Assembly: GCA_947044365.1 (NCBI GenBank)
Contig: OX345639.1
Span: forward strand, 8,384,718-8,448,717
Direction: 5' to 3'
Length of the DNA stretch: 64,000 nucleotides
From: Petrosia ficiformis
Lineage: Eukaryota > Porifera > Demospongiae > Haplosclerida > Petrosiidae
The position numbers and the translations under genes are program-made. Of this stretch, positions 13,466-29,500 are shown piece after piece. Position 1 is the stretch's first letter. Every line of letters begins with the position of its first letter. Under the pieces are notes generated by a model that had not been told where the DNA came from, searched no databases, and saw only the letters and a list, made by a program, of their open reading frames with translations.

Positions 13466-14243
13466 TAGTAACAGTATATGTAAAACTTAGTACTTATTAT
13501 TAATAACAATATATATTTTAGATTGAAACTAGTATACGTAAAACTTAGTACCAACAATAAATGAAATATAATTGTTTTATGATAATTATTATTAATTAAT
13601 GAATCTGATTTTGATACGCAGTGTGAAGGGCTAGTCTCATAAAGCCAGACCCATCAATGTGGGTTGGGTCTGAAATACAACACATAGACGTTTCTTTGGG
13701 TTTTGATAGCTATAAATACTCTAAGTGGTCTAGTTTCATATACGAGAAAGCAGTTTGAAATGTCTCCAGTGGTGTGGAAATAAATAGCCTGTCTTGCAGG
13801 ACATCGTTAGTCTTACATAGCCAGACCCAACCAGGACATCGTCCAATAAATCTAGTCTGGTAAATACATGAGAAGGTGAAGAATGATGAAAACAGATCAA
13901 CATATTCAGCAGTCAGCTCAAAATTCCACACCTCTGTTTATTGTAGACTGTAAACTTAGAATTAAAATACTTTTCAAATTTGATTTTTAGGACATGTCAG
14001 TAAAATTAATACTACAAAAGTAAGATAAAGAAAACATCAAAAAAGTACAGAAAAAAAGCTGCATTCATGTTACATAAGCACCACAACAGCCAACACTTGT
14101 CCTTTGGCAAAAAAATTGCAACAAATCATGGTCAATCAAAATAAGTATATATTAATCTTGTAAAATAGTTATTCAAATACGTTCCTATTACTACTAAAAG
14201 ATAATCTATGAGAAATGATATTAACAATGTGGTTGAGTATCAA
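13466..14243. other. Intergenic region between convergent AAA copy B and kinectin-like genes
   Basis: The 3' ends of the two genes face each other here. It holds the probable AAA polyadenylation signal (AATAAA near 13555). A diverged member of the GTGTGGAAA inverted-repeat family lies at about 13767-13936. Two stretches share a 'tagccagaccca' motif (near 13640 and 13815). No coding potential was seen. Confidence 0.7.
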
Positions 14244-17200
14244 CTACACTTCACTACTTGTTGATGATGATGAATGAGAAGGACTGAACTTGGTCTGTGG
14301 ATATAAAAAAAAAGTAAGAATAATGTTTAGAGCTGTTTTATTCTTTTAGTAAGACATTCAGGGTTTCAGAGAGAGGGAGAAGGGTTAGGGGCACCTTGGG
14401 GATTTCCCCCTCTACAGCAAGTCCCCCCTCAGAATTCCCAAAGTATAAAATCATGACAGCAGAAATAACAAGTGGACATAGTCATTAATAATAACAACCA
14501 CAAGACACCTCAGAAGAGGGCATAAATTTTAAACATTCTTGAGGGAACTATCCCAGACCGCAGTGTGTTTTGTATGATCTATTGTTTCCTCCCTCCAACA
14601 AATTAATCTGATATGACACCCAGTATGTGGAAACAGCCAGTCATACAGGACATTGTCTGATAAATGTAGTGAATGTCCGGTAAATTGAAACTGAACTATA
14701 TACAAAGTATATGGGGAGCTGGACAAGAGTGATGAAAATAGGTCAAAATCTCCGGTAGTCGGCTCAATGTTTCCACACCCCTGATGACACCTACCTAATC
14801 ATATACATGTCTGTGTACTTTGTATATACATGTAGTTGCAACACACATTTAAAAAAAAACTAAAACCATGAATTGAATATTATTGATTATCGACACATAA
14901 TAATTATAATAATTCTACATGACACAATACATTATGAAATGCATGTCAATTCAACATGAATTCATTGTAGTTAACTATATTATACAGGTCTATTATAAAT
15001 ATTAAAACAATAATGAAAGTTTGCTATGGGCATTTTTAGCAAAATCATTTTAGTAAGCCTATAATATTATTATTCAACTATAACAACATACTATAATGTG
15101 TAAACTAAACATCTGCAAAACCAGTATTACAATAATCGTTATTGTCATATCAAAACAGTATTGTACTAAAATGTTTCAGAATTACAATTTTGTATCAATA
15201 CTTACTAAGCGAAAATTAAGATCCTGGTTAGCAGCCCTTAGGCTTGCGTTAAGTTTCTCTACTTCAGCAAGTTTCTCAGTAATACTAGTTACTTCATCTT
15301 GAAACTGGAGAGATAGAGAGAGAGCAGAATAATCTCATTTACAATAGAGTATACAGAAGTTACGTACCTGTTTGCATTTATTTGCAAGTACTTCCTTTTC
15401 ATTATTTAATTCTGAAATTTGAATTTCAAATTTTTCAGATTTCAGTTTGAGCTGAATAAAAAAGGAATTTGAAGAAAAAAATTATTTAAATCCCTATGAA
15501 TGCTTTTTGAACAAACCTCTTCCAACTGTAATTCAGTATTCTCTTTCATGTTCAATTCTTGCCTTAGAGACTGTCGCAATGATTCATTTTCCTGTCAAAC
15601 AAGGAAATGGTAAACCAATTAATAAAAATAAAACATTTACTAAAGTCTGTTCACATTCATCATGACCACAGATAAATGTTCATAATTTTTAGTTTCAAAT
15701 GACTGACAATCATTTTACCAAAACTATGTTTTTATGGCCCGTAGGGCCATCCCTATGATTGCTTTCCCACGGGTTCAATGTATGTTTATATATATATATA
15801 TATATATGTTTGTGTCACCTACGCGAGTATGGGTTGTATACGTAGTTAAGGAAGTTACATCATTCCCGGGGGCTCGGTCAATTAATGGGCGTGGCGCGTA
15901 AAAGAACGCGCGATCAAGCTCTACACACCAGCAGAAAGAAAGCTGTTGAGCTTACGTAGAAACTGGAACTAATAGCTAGCTATTCTGCCTGAAATATATT
16001 CCTAAAGTTCTACAAGGTCCTTTGAAAGGTCAGGAGAGTAGATAATCAAAATAATAACTATAATAAGCTGTTGTCTTTCATGCTTGATAAAGTCAGCCAT
16101 GATTACTGAATTCTGGACACCACAAAGCAGTCATAAGGATACTTTTATCTTCACTTAAATTTGTAAAGCAATCATAGGGATGTTTTTTTTTCTCTATATA
16201 CACTTGTTTCAATCAATAGCTTCATTATTGAGTTGACAGTATAATCATGTATTAACCTTATGACATTAAACTATACACTATAGTACATAAAATGTCATTA
16301 CAATCTAATTTTGAGGTCATCATGAATGTTAATGATGTATTACCTGTTGAGCTACTAATGTCAAACGATCTGTTTCACTGTATCGTCGATGATAATCTTC
16401 TCTTTTTTCTTCAGCATCAATCAAACGAGTTTCCATATCCTGATATATAGTATAAATGTAATATCAGATGACATGTAACACTAAAAGTAAGATTGTACTA
16501 GCTGCTGCATATGACTGGCTTATGGGAAAACCAGTTTTATGGGTCTAGTTACATTTGAACAAATCCTTTTACTTAAATGATTGCTATTCTGTGATTTTGT
16601 ACAGAAAGCAGATCACACTTGGTATCTAAGAGAAGCAATAGTTCCTCTTCCTTGATACCAGATTTAGTTTTCTTTCTGACATTCCTGTACTAAATAGCTG
16701 TTCCAGACTTCCAGTTATACACATGTACACTATGTTACCATGGCAACTGTTTGATGTGTTATATTTTGCATATACACATTCATCCAGGATTTTTTTGTCA
16801 GGGAGGGGAAAAATCAATTTCCATGGTAACACAGCATACACAATATAAATGTATAGTACATGTATATTACTCATTAAACAAACCTTAATTGTTTCATTTA
16901 ATCTGTCAATTTCCTTTTGTTTGTCTTGTAACTCTTCTTCGCATTTTTCTCGTAAAGACTGCTCCTGAAGTGATTACAAAAAATGAATAGAACATGTATT
17001 ACACTGATATCATGATTGAAAACTTAAAATCTATTTGCTACTCCTAATATAGTCATAATAAGTATAGGTTATACACTGAGGTAAAGGTTTTACTGGATTT
17101 ATCAAACCGATAAATCAATAGAAACCGTACCAAGACGGCTCCTGAAGTGTGCGAAATTTGCACATGGCAACAGTATACATAATTTTACTAAAGGATTTCT

Positions 17201-19258
17201 GTGACTCTTCAGACAAGTAACTGTAACAATTCAATCGCAAATGACAGAAAGAGCTCCTACTTGCTCTACATGTGGCAAACAATTAACAGATCCAAGGGAA
17301 CAATGAGATAATTTAAGATAACAAATACATGTATATGTACATGTACATGTACACAGTGAGTGAAGTTGTAATATAACTATTAAGTACATGCATAATGATG
17401 TACATGTGTGTAACAATGAGTGGAAGTTGGTAATTTAATTATAAACATAATATTAATTGTACATGTACATGTATAATGATGTACATGTACATAAAAATGT
17501 ATGTGTACATGATTATATTAGCTATAAATGTGCACAAGTACAAGTAAATGTACATGTACATATCAAATCAGTGTTGTATCTATACTAGGTTTTGCCTATA
17601 ATTCAGATACAGATATTATAAGCAACTAAAACTGCCTATACCTATACCTATACCTTTACCTATACCTATACATATACCTATACCTATACCTATACATATA
17701 CCTATACCTATACATATACCTATACCTATACCTATACCTATACCTATACATATACCTATACCTATACCTATACCTATACATATACCTATACCTATACCTA
17801 TACCTATACCTATACCTATACATATACCTATACCTATACCTATACATATACCTATACCTATACCTATACCTATACCTATACATATACCTATACCTATACA
17901 TAATTATACCTATACCTATACCTATACCTATACCTATATATACATGTGTTCACTCATTTTCTAGTACAATGTATATGTTCATGTGCATCACTAATGTTTA
18001 GCACTGCTCTATCTAGCCATTTCTGTTGAAAAATGAAACTCACAAACTACTAGAAAAGTTGGAAATAGCTCAAACATATCATTCTGACTGTTGTATCAAT
18101 GTTTTCCTACACTGAAATAGTCTATAAAGTTTAAAAACTTGGTCTGTAAAGTATTTGTATCTTCCCTATACTACTTGCCGATACCTATATTAGTATATTT
18201 ACCTATACCTTGGTATAGGCACCTATACATTTACCTACATGTAGGTACAACACTATGTCAACTAAGCACCAAGGCTATCTGATTAAGAGTTTCAACAGAA
18301 CATTAAAATGCTCACGGTTCTTACACACAACATTTGATCAAAACCTAAACAAGGATATCATTACCTACAAGTAATTGTAGGAAAGGTTTCGTCCCAACCA
18401 TAATGATTGTTTCAAATGAGTGAATACATGTACGTGTACATATACCTACCTCAGCAATCTTGTCAGTGTGTTCTTCTTCCTTCTGTTGCCACTTGTTCAT
18501 CAACTCATCAAACTTGGTTAACTAATAAATAATAAAATGATGAGTCAATGGATGGCTCGAACTTCAATAATTAAGATGAAATGTGACAGTCCATGATATG
18601 AGACTGTATCATCCAATCACTAATACTGAGCCAATAACTTCTGGAGTATCACATATGCTTCGATTGACATAGTTTTTGTAGATACATGTATATAACTTTA
18701 GTAAGGTATTTTTACATGTAGTTATAACAGTCATTAGTTGGAGTTACTACGTGGCAAGCTGCTTTCTTCCTACTGCTTTGTACTCTGTAGACTGTAGATC
18801 GAACACACATTCTAGTATGTGCCACGCCCATTAATTGACTGAGCCCATAAAATGATAACTTCCTTGACTACATGTACATATGGAACACGTATGTACCACA
18901 AATAAAATTTCCAAATAATATATATAATACATGAACATAGTAGTGCTATCGTAGTACCATCACAGTACAATAAAGTACATATACATGTACATGTACATGT
19001 AGTAATGTTACTCACAGAATTGGAAAGTGTGTCTTTTAGTTGATCAGTAAGTTGGGTTCCTTCATCTAGTTCATCTTTCAACTGTTTAATTTGCTCATCT
19101 TTGTCTAACAACTGACTATTTGATTCATCCATTAAGTCCTGAATCGCTTGCTGAAGTGTTGTTAACCAGTCATCATGGTCTTCTTCAGAGAGTGATATGT
19201 CAGGAAAAATTCTCTGAATTAGATCCTGTTGAGAAATTGAAAGAATACTCATGTGTGT

Positions 19259-19344
<86 letters not shown>

Positions 19345-22300
19345 GTGTGTGTATGTGTTTGTGATGTTTGTGAGTATAAAGACCTTTTCAGCATTTAGTT
19401 GTGAAGTCACTTGTTGTTTAGCTTGAGTTACCTGTTTCTGTGAAATAAAGAACACATAATATCTAGTGTATCAGTAACACTACCTCCATATATAGAGAGG
19501 GATTGACTAGCTGTAGCTATATAGAACTTTGCAGGAATACTCCCGCTTTGAGTCAAGAATCTATGTACTAAAAATGGAGTTATATTTCTACACTTCTCTT
19601 TTGGGCTTATTCATTACAATTTAGCATTTGTAATTAATCATTGCACACTTCAGTTGTAAGACACAACTAGGCTACTTTCGTCCCCAGGCTGCCACACACC
19701 ATGGCTAAAAACAGTCTGGTAACTTGGGCCGGCCAACAGTGACATTCATTACCTGAATCTAGTAATCTCCAATCATATTTCTCATTTTATTACATGACTT
19801 CGTATATTCAAAAATGGTATATCAAAAAACAGGTATTTACATGTAGAAAGCTGTGAAGCATTCTAGATGCCAGCCTTCTACATGTACCATCATGATTCAA
19901 TGATTAAACAAAGAATAGAATATTTATAATACAAGTGCAGTGTAAGGTGGATTGAATCAGGTGACAATAACCTGTTTATGACGTCACTGCGCCAGGAATA
20001 TTGGCCCAATTTACCAGATTGTTTTTCACTGTGGAATCATGTGAGACTACAACTACACATTAATAAAGGAAGACATTTACATGTACATGTGTATTGAAGT
20101 TTTTCCACATGTGAGATCTGTTCAACTTACCTTTCCCTCTAAAGTGATTTCTTTTACTCTATCTTCAAATTCTTTCTTAGTAGATTCCAAATCTTGTTTT
20201 GCTTCAAAACAATCGTCTCGAAGTGTCTATACACAAGAATTCATAATCACAATGTAATTACATTTATTATTGTTATTGTAATATATATATTTAAAGACTG
20301 ACTCACTTCATACAATTTAATTAATTAACTTACATTATTCATTTTCTTTAGATCATTAATCTTTTCTTGCAACGTCAGATTATCTTTCTTCAATAAATCC
20401 TTTTCTTCATCGTAACTATAATAAAAATATATTAATATAATAAAATAATACCATTAATATAACTAAATATAACCAGATATACTAACTAGATATACTAACT
20501 AGATACACTAACTAGATATACTATTAATATAACTAAATATAACTAGATATACTATTAATATAACTAAATATAACCAGATATACTAACTAGATATACTAAC
20601 TAGATATACTAACTAGATATACTAACTAGATATACTATTAATATAACTAAATATAACTAGATATACTATTAATATAACTAAATATAACCAGATAAACTAT
20701 TAATATAATTAGATATACTAACTAGATATACTAACTAGATATACAACTAAATATACTATTAATATAACTAGATATACTAACTAGATATACTATTAATATA
20801 ACTACATGTGAACTACTAATATGTAATTCAAGAGATTACCAGGTATTTGGTTAGGTTGGCTGATATAAATTATTACAAATAATACTTAATTGCAGGGGTG
20901 TGGAAACAGCCAGTCATGCAGGACATTGTCCGATAAATCTAGTGAATGTCCGGTAAATTGAAACCGAGCTGTATACAAAGTATATGGGGAGCAGGACAAG
21001 AGTGATGAAAATAGGTGAAAATGTCCGGTAGTCGGCACAATCTTTCCACACCTCTGCTTAATTGTATATAAATGTAGTTGCTTACTTTTGTTCATGATTA
21101 ACTAAGTCTGGTTCTTTAGAATCCTATAAGAAATCATGTACAATGTCATTATAAATACTGTAGTAACTTCATAACACATATACAAGTACACTATTACATG
21201 TACATGTCACTATTATATGTACATGTACATGTACTCATGTACATGTACATGAGTACATTGATGCATGAAATTAATATGTGAAATCAGCTGATTCCAGTTA
21301 CATGTACATGTCACTATTATATGTACATGTACATGTACTCATGTACATGTACTTATGTACATGTACATGAGTACATTGATGCATGAAATTAATATGTGAA
21401 ATCAGCTGATTCCAGTTACATGTACATGTACATGTAAGTATACAATATTACGTGTTCCTTTTTACAAGAAAACAGCTGTCACAAAATGACTTCATAAAAT
21501 ATTTGTTATTTGGTAATAAATATAATAAAATATTTATTGAATATCAGGAGCAATGACTGTTGTTTGATACAATGATAAAATAGACACATTACATATAGTG
21601 TTGTTTTAGTTACTACAACTAAAACCCCTTTTAGTAACTTTCAGTTAACTAAACTATAACTAAATTACAAGTCTACTGTAATAACTATAACTAACTAAAA
21701 TGAAAAATGGCCAATAATGGACACTTTTTTAGTTAGTTAACTAAAACTAAAATCTGTGATAAACTAAGACACACTATAACTATAACTAAAAGTACTGCAG
21801 TCATTAAAACTACATAATGTACATGTACATGTACATACATGTATGTATAATATTGACTTACTCCATTACTAAGAGATTCTACTTTATTCTGAAGTGACTA
21901 AAAGGAAAAGACAGACCTGATATATTGTATCGTGTACATAAAGTAATATGACTACTAGAGCTACATGTACATATACATAATGTACATATATACAACTACA
22001 TTATTCCATGATTCCTTATAGTTATGATGAAGCAACTAACAATTGTCTCCGATAAGGTGAATCAAACTAAACTTACTCGACTTTTTGAACTTTCTTGTAC
22101 TAAACTTTCTTTAGTCCCATTAAGTTCATTTTCTAAAGATATTTTAATATCTGTAAGATTCTTTATTTCCTGTTTGAGCTCATCAATCTTTCTCGCACTC
22201 TCTTCGGAATCCTCAAGTTTATCTCTCATTTCTTGAATTTCTTTTTCAAATTCTTTCTTTGAAGCTTCTAACTGGCGAACATGATCGTTTTTAAGTTCAT

Positions 22301-25300
22301 TCATTTCCTTTAGGTTCTCTTGTCTCTGCTGTTCACATTCCTCATTAAGCTGTGTGATTTCCTGTTCCAATTGATTCTTCTCATCATCTACAAGTAAGTT
22401 TTAGTAAGTCTTAGTTAATTAAACTATAAACTAAACTAAATATTTGAGAAACCAGGCATACTATAACTATAACTAAAAGTAGTCATTTTTGTCAAACTAA
22501 AACAACACTAACATGTATATACATACATTTGCAATAGTACATATACCAAGAGTCAGTCAGTAGGCACTGTGATTGTTTTTATTATCCATAGCTAACATGT
22601 ATATAGTATCAGACCTGGGTTCAATTACAAAAATTACACTTTCAATTATAGCATTTCAGAGAATATCAGTTGAATTACAATTACAATTACAATTACAGGG
22701 ACAATTACAATTACAATTACTGAGTAATTTCATTGGCTTAAAATTACAATTGAATTACTAAATACTAACTGTATCTATATGAAAATCAATAAGTATTACA
22801 TCTAATATACATTACGTTATGAAAAAGAGCATCACGAAGCTCCGGTCTAAATATTGGTCTAAATGCCAGTGTAACCGCAGTATAACTGTACGACTTATAC
22901 TTAAATTACATTACAATTACAATTAAAAATTGTTCTTAACTGACATATGTACACAACTTTAGCTGTACTTTGAATTACAATTACATTTGTAATTGAACCC
23001 AGGTCTGATGTACATGTACATGTACATGTACATGTACAGTCATGGATGCATGTACCCGGGAAATAGCATAACAATGATACATGTACATGTAGTTACCTTC
23101 GGTATTATTAGATATAGGTACACCTCCACCTAGTTGTGTGTCAAGTGCAACACTAACAGTTTCCTGAACTGGACTCTGTTTCCGTTGTAGATTCCTTATC
23201 TCTGAATTCAATTTAACACGTTCCTCATTAGCTGTATAAAATACATTCATATACTATTAACCTCATAAAAATTATGTACACACACGGACAGACACGATAC
23301 AGTCAAACACAGGCATATAGACAGAATGACAGATAGACAGACACAGACACAAACACACACAGACACACATAGACAGACTGACAGACACAGATATAGACAG
23401 ACAGACTCACACACACAGACACATACACATAGACACAGATACATAGACACAGACATAGACACAGATACATACACACAGACATAGACAGACACATAGACAT
23501 AGACATAGACAGACGAACAGTCACATACACACAGACATAGACACATACACACAGACATAGACACAGATACATACATACAGACATAGACAGACACATAGAC
23601 ATAGACATAGACAGACGGACAGACATAGACAGACGGACAGACACATAGACACAGACATAGACACAGACACATAGACACAGACATAGACACAGACACAGAC
23701 ACATAGACACAGACATAGACACAGACACATACACATACACACAGACATATACACACACATAGACATAGACAGACGGACAGACATAGACAGACAGACGGAC
23801 ATAGACAGACGAACAGACATAGACTGATCGACAGACACACAGATATACATGTAGAAAGACACACAGATATGCATAGACAGACAGACACACATACATGTAC
23901 AAAGACAGACAGACGAACAGACGTGGACAGACACACCAACGTGGACAGACAGACACAGACATGGACAGACACACGGACGTGGACAGGCACACAGATGTGG
24001 TCAAACAGACACAGACACACAGACATAGACAGACAGACACATAAACATGTGTATCAACATACTCACCAGCATGGAGAATCTGTTCTTTCTCTTGTTCAGC
24101 ATGAGCTAGAAGACTCTTCAATTCATTCAATTGTTGTTGGTGTTGTTTAGAATCTCTACTAGTCTCCTTGTTCTGCTTCAAATCTTTCTTCAATTGACTA
24201 TTAGTATCCTGAAGTGCCGTCAATTCAGTATTTTTGGTTGCCAAGTCAGCAGATAATTGGCTATTTTGTTGAGCACTACATACATGTGGATTATAAATAG
24301 TAAACATCTCTTTCAATAGCTACAATTATATATGTCAAATTAGATTGTACATGTACTGCAGTGTTTTTGATAAGCTCATATGGCACACCATTGGTCTAAA
24401 GAACTTATTTGACACTGCAAAGTTCTCATTGTGCGCCAGATGGTATAGTTAATTATGATTACATTGTCACTTACGGCATTAACTCTTTGTTAATTAGCTC
24501 AAGACCCATTCCCAACGGTGCACATACTAACCACTGTTGAGCCAATTTGGCCTATGCTTCAAAATGTATAAAAAACTACATGTATGATGTATTGTACATG
24601 TACAAGATCATATATTGTATATTGTATATCGCTTAAGTAAATTGAAAAGTTAAGTATTACAACTTAAAACCTAATGCACGGCATTGTCTAACATACCAGC
24701 ACTAATAGACTAGTATACTAATAGTATTCAAGTGTACTAATACTAAAAATGTACTAAAAATCACTATACATTAACAGTATACACATAGTCATGTACTAGT
24801 GTGTACTAATACTACCCTAACAATCATGATGTATTAGTAGTATATTAGTGTGCACTAATTATAGCATATTATGGTGTACTGTGTAGTATACTAATAGTAT
24901 ACTATGGTGTAATGTGTAGTATACTAATAGTATACTATATAGTGTGTACTGTGTAGTATACTAATAGTATACTATGGTGTACTGTGTAGTATACTAATAG
25001 TATAATATATAGTGTGTACTGTGTAGTATACTAATAGTATACTATATAGTGTGTACTGTGTAGCATACTAATAGTATACTATGGTGTACTGTGTAGTATA
25101 CTAATAGTATACTATATAGTGTGTACTGTGTAGTGTACTAATAGTATACTATGGTGTACTGTGTAGTATACTGATAGTATACTAGTGTATACTACATGTA
25201 CATGTAACAAAAAGTATACTAACATTTGAGCCAGCTGATGTTGAAAGCTGCTGTTGTCTTCCTTTAATTTCTGTATAGTCAAGGAATTCTCACTATTTTG

Positions 25301-26453
25301 CAGCTCTTCGACATCTTTCTTGTATCTCTCCAGCTTTCCTTTCAAGTTCTCCATGTCCTCTTGGTTCTTTGCTAATTTTCCTTGGTAGGAATTCTCCATG
25401 GCAGTGTTACGAGCTCGCTCCTGTCTCAAATCAACACTAAGCTCCTTCACACGAGTACTATGAAGCTGAGCAGCCTTTTCCGCTGTTGGGTAAGAGAAGA
25501 GCAGTGATCATATTGAAATTATAATAATTAAAATGTTTGACCAAACCCCTGTTATCACTGACTAATTAAGATACACTGTCAGTGACACACGATACGATCA
25601 AATAATAATAATATTTCCAGAACGTATAACAAGTCTTTGATGATGTCATTACAAAGAATGTGAAGATTTTCTGGAAAACATGTACATGTATATTTGATAT
25701 CAAAACACTTACCCTCAACACAGCGATTTTGTAGTTCGTTATTCAACCTCTTCAAGACTTTTACACTGTCAGATCGGGTGGTCTGATACAAAAATATAAA
25801 TACATAATGTGTAGCAAAACCTAATATAAATTAGTGTTGTTTTAGTTAGCTATAACTAAAACTAAAACCCCTTTTAGTAAGGCATTGTGACTTTTAGTTA
25901 ACTAAACTATAACTAAATTACAGGTCTGCAGCAATGACTACATGTATAACTAAATTACAAGTCTACTGTAATAACTAAAATGAAAATTGGCCAATAATGG
26001 GCACTTTTAGTTAGCTAACTAAAACTAAAGCCCTTTTAGTAACCACAAATTTTAGTGAATTAACCATAACTAACTAAACGTTTGAGAAACTAAGCATACT
26101 ATAACTATAACTATAACTAAAAGTGGTCGCTATATAGTCGTACTAAAATAACACTAGTATGTATAGCACAACACTGCATAGTAAAGTAAGTACACAATTA
26201 TCAGTATACTTTACAAACATGCATGCACACATGCACACACAGACACACATAAACATCTAAATACAATGCTTTCTCTCCACTATTGTATATCAGCTAAACA
26301 AAATATTGTTTGTCAGCTGATTTTAATTGTAAAATTAATTGTATATGAACTACATGTACATACTATGTACTTCTATTGAGGGCTTGCTATGTTAGAATAA
26401 CAATAATTAAACTACTAAACACCATTACAATTCAGCTCCTCATTAAGACGTGC

Positions 26454-26506
<53 letters not shown>

Positions 26507-29500
26507 CATGTTTTTGTGACAACTATGCATGTGGCAATCACATTTACAATGATCTCATGACCTCATACATATATATAGTGACCACAGTAAATATACATGA
26601 TTGTACATGTACAGTACCTGACTTTATTAAGTTTACATACTATGATGGGAGCTACACTTTAATAAGGTGATAGTCAACTATACTTCTAAGTAGTATTATA
26701 GTACTACTCTGTACTGTAATGTGTGAATTCCCTTTATATTTGTACATAGTACTATGGTGAAATACTGTGTAGTACATTCGAAGTACATTCGAAGTACAGT
26801 GTACTTCACTCACAAAGTACACTGTAGTCAATGGATAGTATGTAATAATAACGTCAGGTATTGTATGTGGGCTACCGAGAACAAAGTATACATGTACATG
26901 TATCTGGAGTTCTGGACTACTGGAGAACTAAGCACATGTACATGTACATGTACATGTAGGCTACTGAGAACTAAGTATACATGTACATTAGTGTTGTTTT
27001 AGTTATAGTACATGTACAATGTATATCTAGTTTAGTTATAGTAATAGTTATTGTTATTTAATTAACTAAAACAATTTTAGGCTTACTAAAAGGGTTTTAG
27101 ATTTTAGTTAACTAGTCAATTTTCATTTCACTTAGTTATAGTTATTGCTACAGACCCATTATTTAGTAGTTAATTAAAAGTCATAATGCTTAACTAAAAA
27201 GGATTTTAGTTTCAATTAGACTAGTGTACATGTATATTGAGTGTACATGTTAGAATATGACCATACCACTCTAAATAGCCTACAAATTAGAATGCGACCA
27301 TACCACTCTAAATAGCCTACAAGTTAGAATGTGACCATACCACTCTAAATAGCCTACAAATTAGAATGCAACCATACCACTCTAAATAGCGTACAAGTTA
27401 GAATGTGACCATACCACTCTAAATAGCCTACAAATTAGAATGCGACCATACCACTCTAAATAGCCTACAAGTTAGAATGCGACCATACCACTCTAAATAG
27501 CCTACAAGTTAGAATGCGACCATACCACTCTAAATAGCCTACAAATTAGAATGCGACCATACCACTCTAAATAGCCTACAAATTAGAATGCAACCATACC
27601 ACTCTAAATAGCCTACAAATTAGAATGTGACCATACCACTCTAAATAGCCTACAAATTAGAATGCAACCATACCACTCTAAATAGCCTGGTAATACACTG
27701 TTACATTTTTGAGGTCAAAATAAACAACTTTAGTTTAATTCACACACTCACAGCTTCCCATTCTTCATTAGTTTCGTGTTTCTCTAGTAGCCTCTCCATC
27801 ACTAACCCAACCTCATCAGGAGACAAAGAACTATTAGCAATAACACCAGCAATACGAGATCCTGACATAGATTCTCCTGAGAAACAAATAGAAAAGGATA
27901 GTTAACTAATATTAAACAGAATTTGGAATTTAACAATTTACATAATTGACTAGTGTCAAAAAGGTGTTTATTCAGTGTTTGAGAGATTGGGTTGCTAAGT
28001 AATATGTCATACACTAATCATGTGACTAGTGCATGAAATGTGATTGGGTCAATGGTACATGATGTATACTAATGCTAAAATACATGTAATGTGTTTCAGG
28101 CTAATCATGTGACAAATATATGAAATGTAATTGGGTCAATGTTACATGATATATACTAATGCTAAAATAATGTGTTTCAGGCTAATCATGTGACTAATAT
28201 ATGAAATGTGATTGGCTTAATGTCACATGATATATACTAATTTAAAGTAATGCGTTTCAGGCAACACATAGAATGACGTATGAGTTTTTTGTAAGTATTT
28301 AAGAACTTGATAATAGACCAGTTTATACAAATCCTTTCTGGTATTGTTTAAACTATAATGGATGTAACTATTTATTTAATGGAAAGTTCAACAAGTGTTC
28401 TCACAAGGATTTTGAAATAGAAAGGAGCATATATGACCTGATATTCAAAAGGCATCAATCAAACACGTACACATAGCTTCAATCACTTGTCATTCAGCCA
28501 TTTTGTAGAGCAAGTCAATAAAACTATGTATGTACAAAGCATTATTATACTTTGTACATACCAAATTTCATTGACCTACTATACAATCTAGTAGAGTGGC
28601 GATTGATTGAAAGTAAGCTTTTGATCATATAGTCACATCCATTTATGGTAGGATGTATATGTTTCACTTAAATAAGACATTAGTATAGTTACTAGATGAA
28701 TGTAAATCATTGTGGGGGCGAGCTTTCGCAAGTGAGCATGTATGTGCCACGTGGGCATACAGCACATGGACACAATGTGTGAAAATAAGCCTGAACAGTT
28801 TGATGTTCTTGTGATAGATTTTCAGCTCTTTGTCTATCACACATTCTCTGAGCTTCTAATCTTCCCTCCCTGTTCTCAGGAGTTTCTTCAGTTCGTCTAC
28901 GCTCATCGCGCGTTCTCTGAGCGTCTAGTCTTCAATGCCTGTTCTTGGGGGTCTCTTCAGTTCTCCTACGCTCATCGCACGTTCTCTGAGTGTCTAGTCT
29001 TCTCTGCCTGTTCTCGGGGGTCTCTTCAGTTCTTCTACGTTTTTCTCTTTCACGCCTGATGGCTAAGCCTTCTTCTGTCGACATGATACTTCATGTGGAT
29101 CAACAAGTAGTACACGCCTATTAATAGAAGTAATAGCTATTTCACCCCGGCCAGGGTCTAGATGGTCCCCACGGGAGAAAAAGACGTATGCAAGCAAGCA
29201 AGCAAGATTCTCGACTAGTGTGGGGCTCACCCCAATTAAAGGATGAGTGCAACGTTAATTATCAGTGGGCTAAGAAGGTGCAAGTAACATATAGAAGGGT
29301 ACAGCACACTACTACCGTAGAACCCTGGATAATGAAGGGTGTAGCATTAATTATCAGTGAGCTTAAAAGAGTGCTAGTAATGGTACATCACAATACTATA
29401 GGGGTCTAGTGAGAACCCTGGATAATGAATGGTGTAGCATTAATTATCAGTAGGCTAAGAAGGGTACATCACCCTACTATTGGAGTCTGGTGAGAACCCT

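Noticed and set aside
17656..17901. 81-codon Tyr-Arg repeat frame
   Set aside because: Translation of a hexanucleotide array in an intron; no start context or codon structure of a gene.
19120..19455. Frames rich in Cys-Val or Thr-His
   Set aside because: They are translations of a (GT)n microsatellite.
23247..24316. Long minus-strand frames (259 and 337 codons, Cys/Val/Ser-rich)
   Set aside because: They come from a low-complexity CA/GACA array in which stops are rare. The genuine part is only exon 5 of the kinectin-like gene, ending at a good donor at 24067.
27249..27688. Regular 37-bp repeat as a possible CRISPR array
   Set aside because: The whole unit repeats without variable spacers and the context is eukaryotic; it is a minisatellite.
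28742..29059. 105-codon frame with repeated SLQFSYAHRTFSE-like segments
   Set aside because: It is kept open by a 69-bp tandem repeat; no splice or start support.
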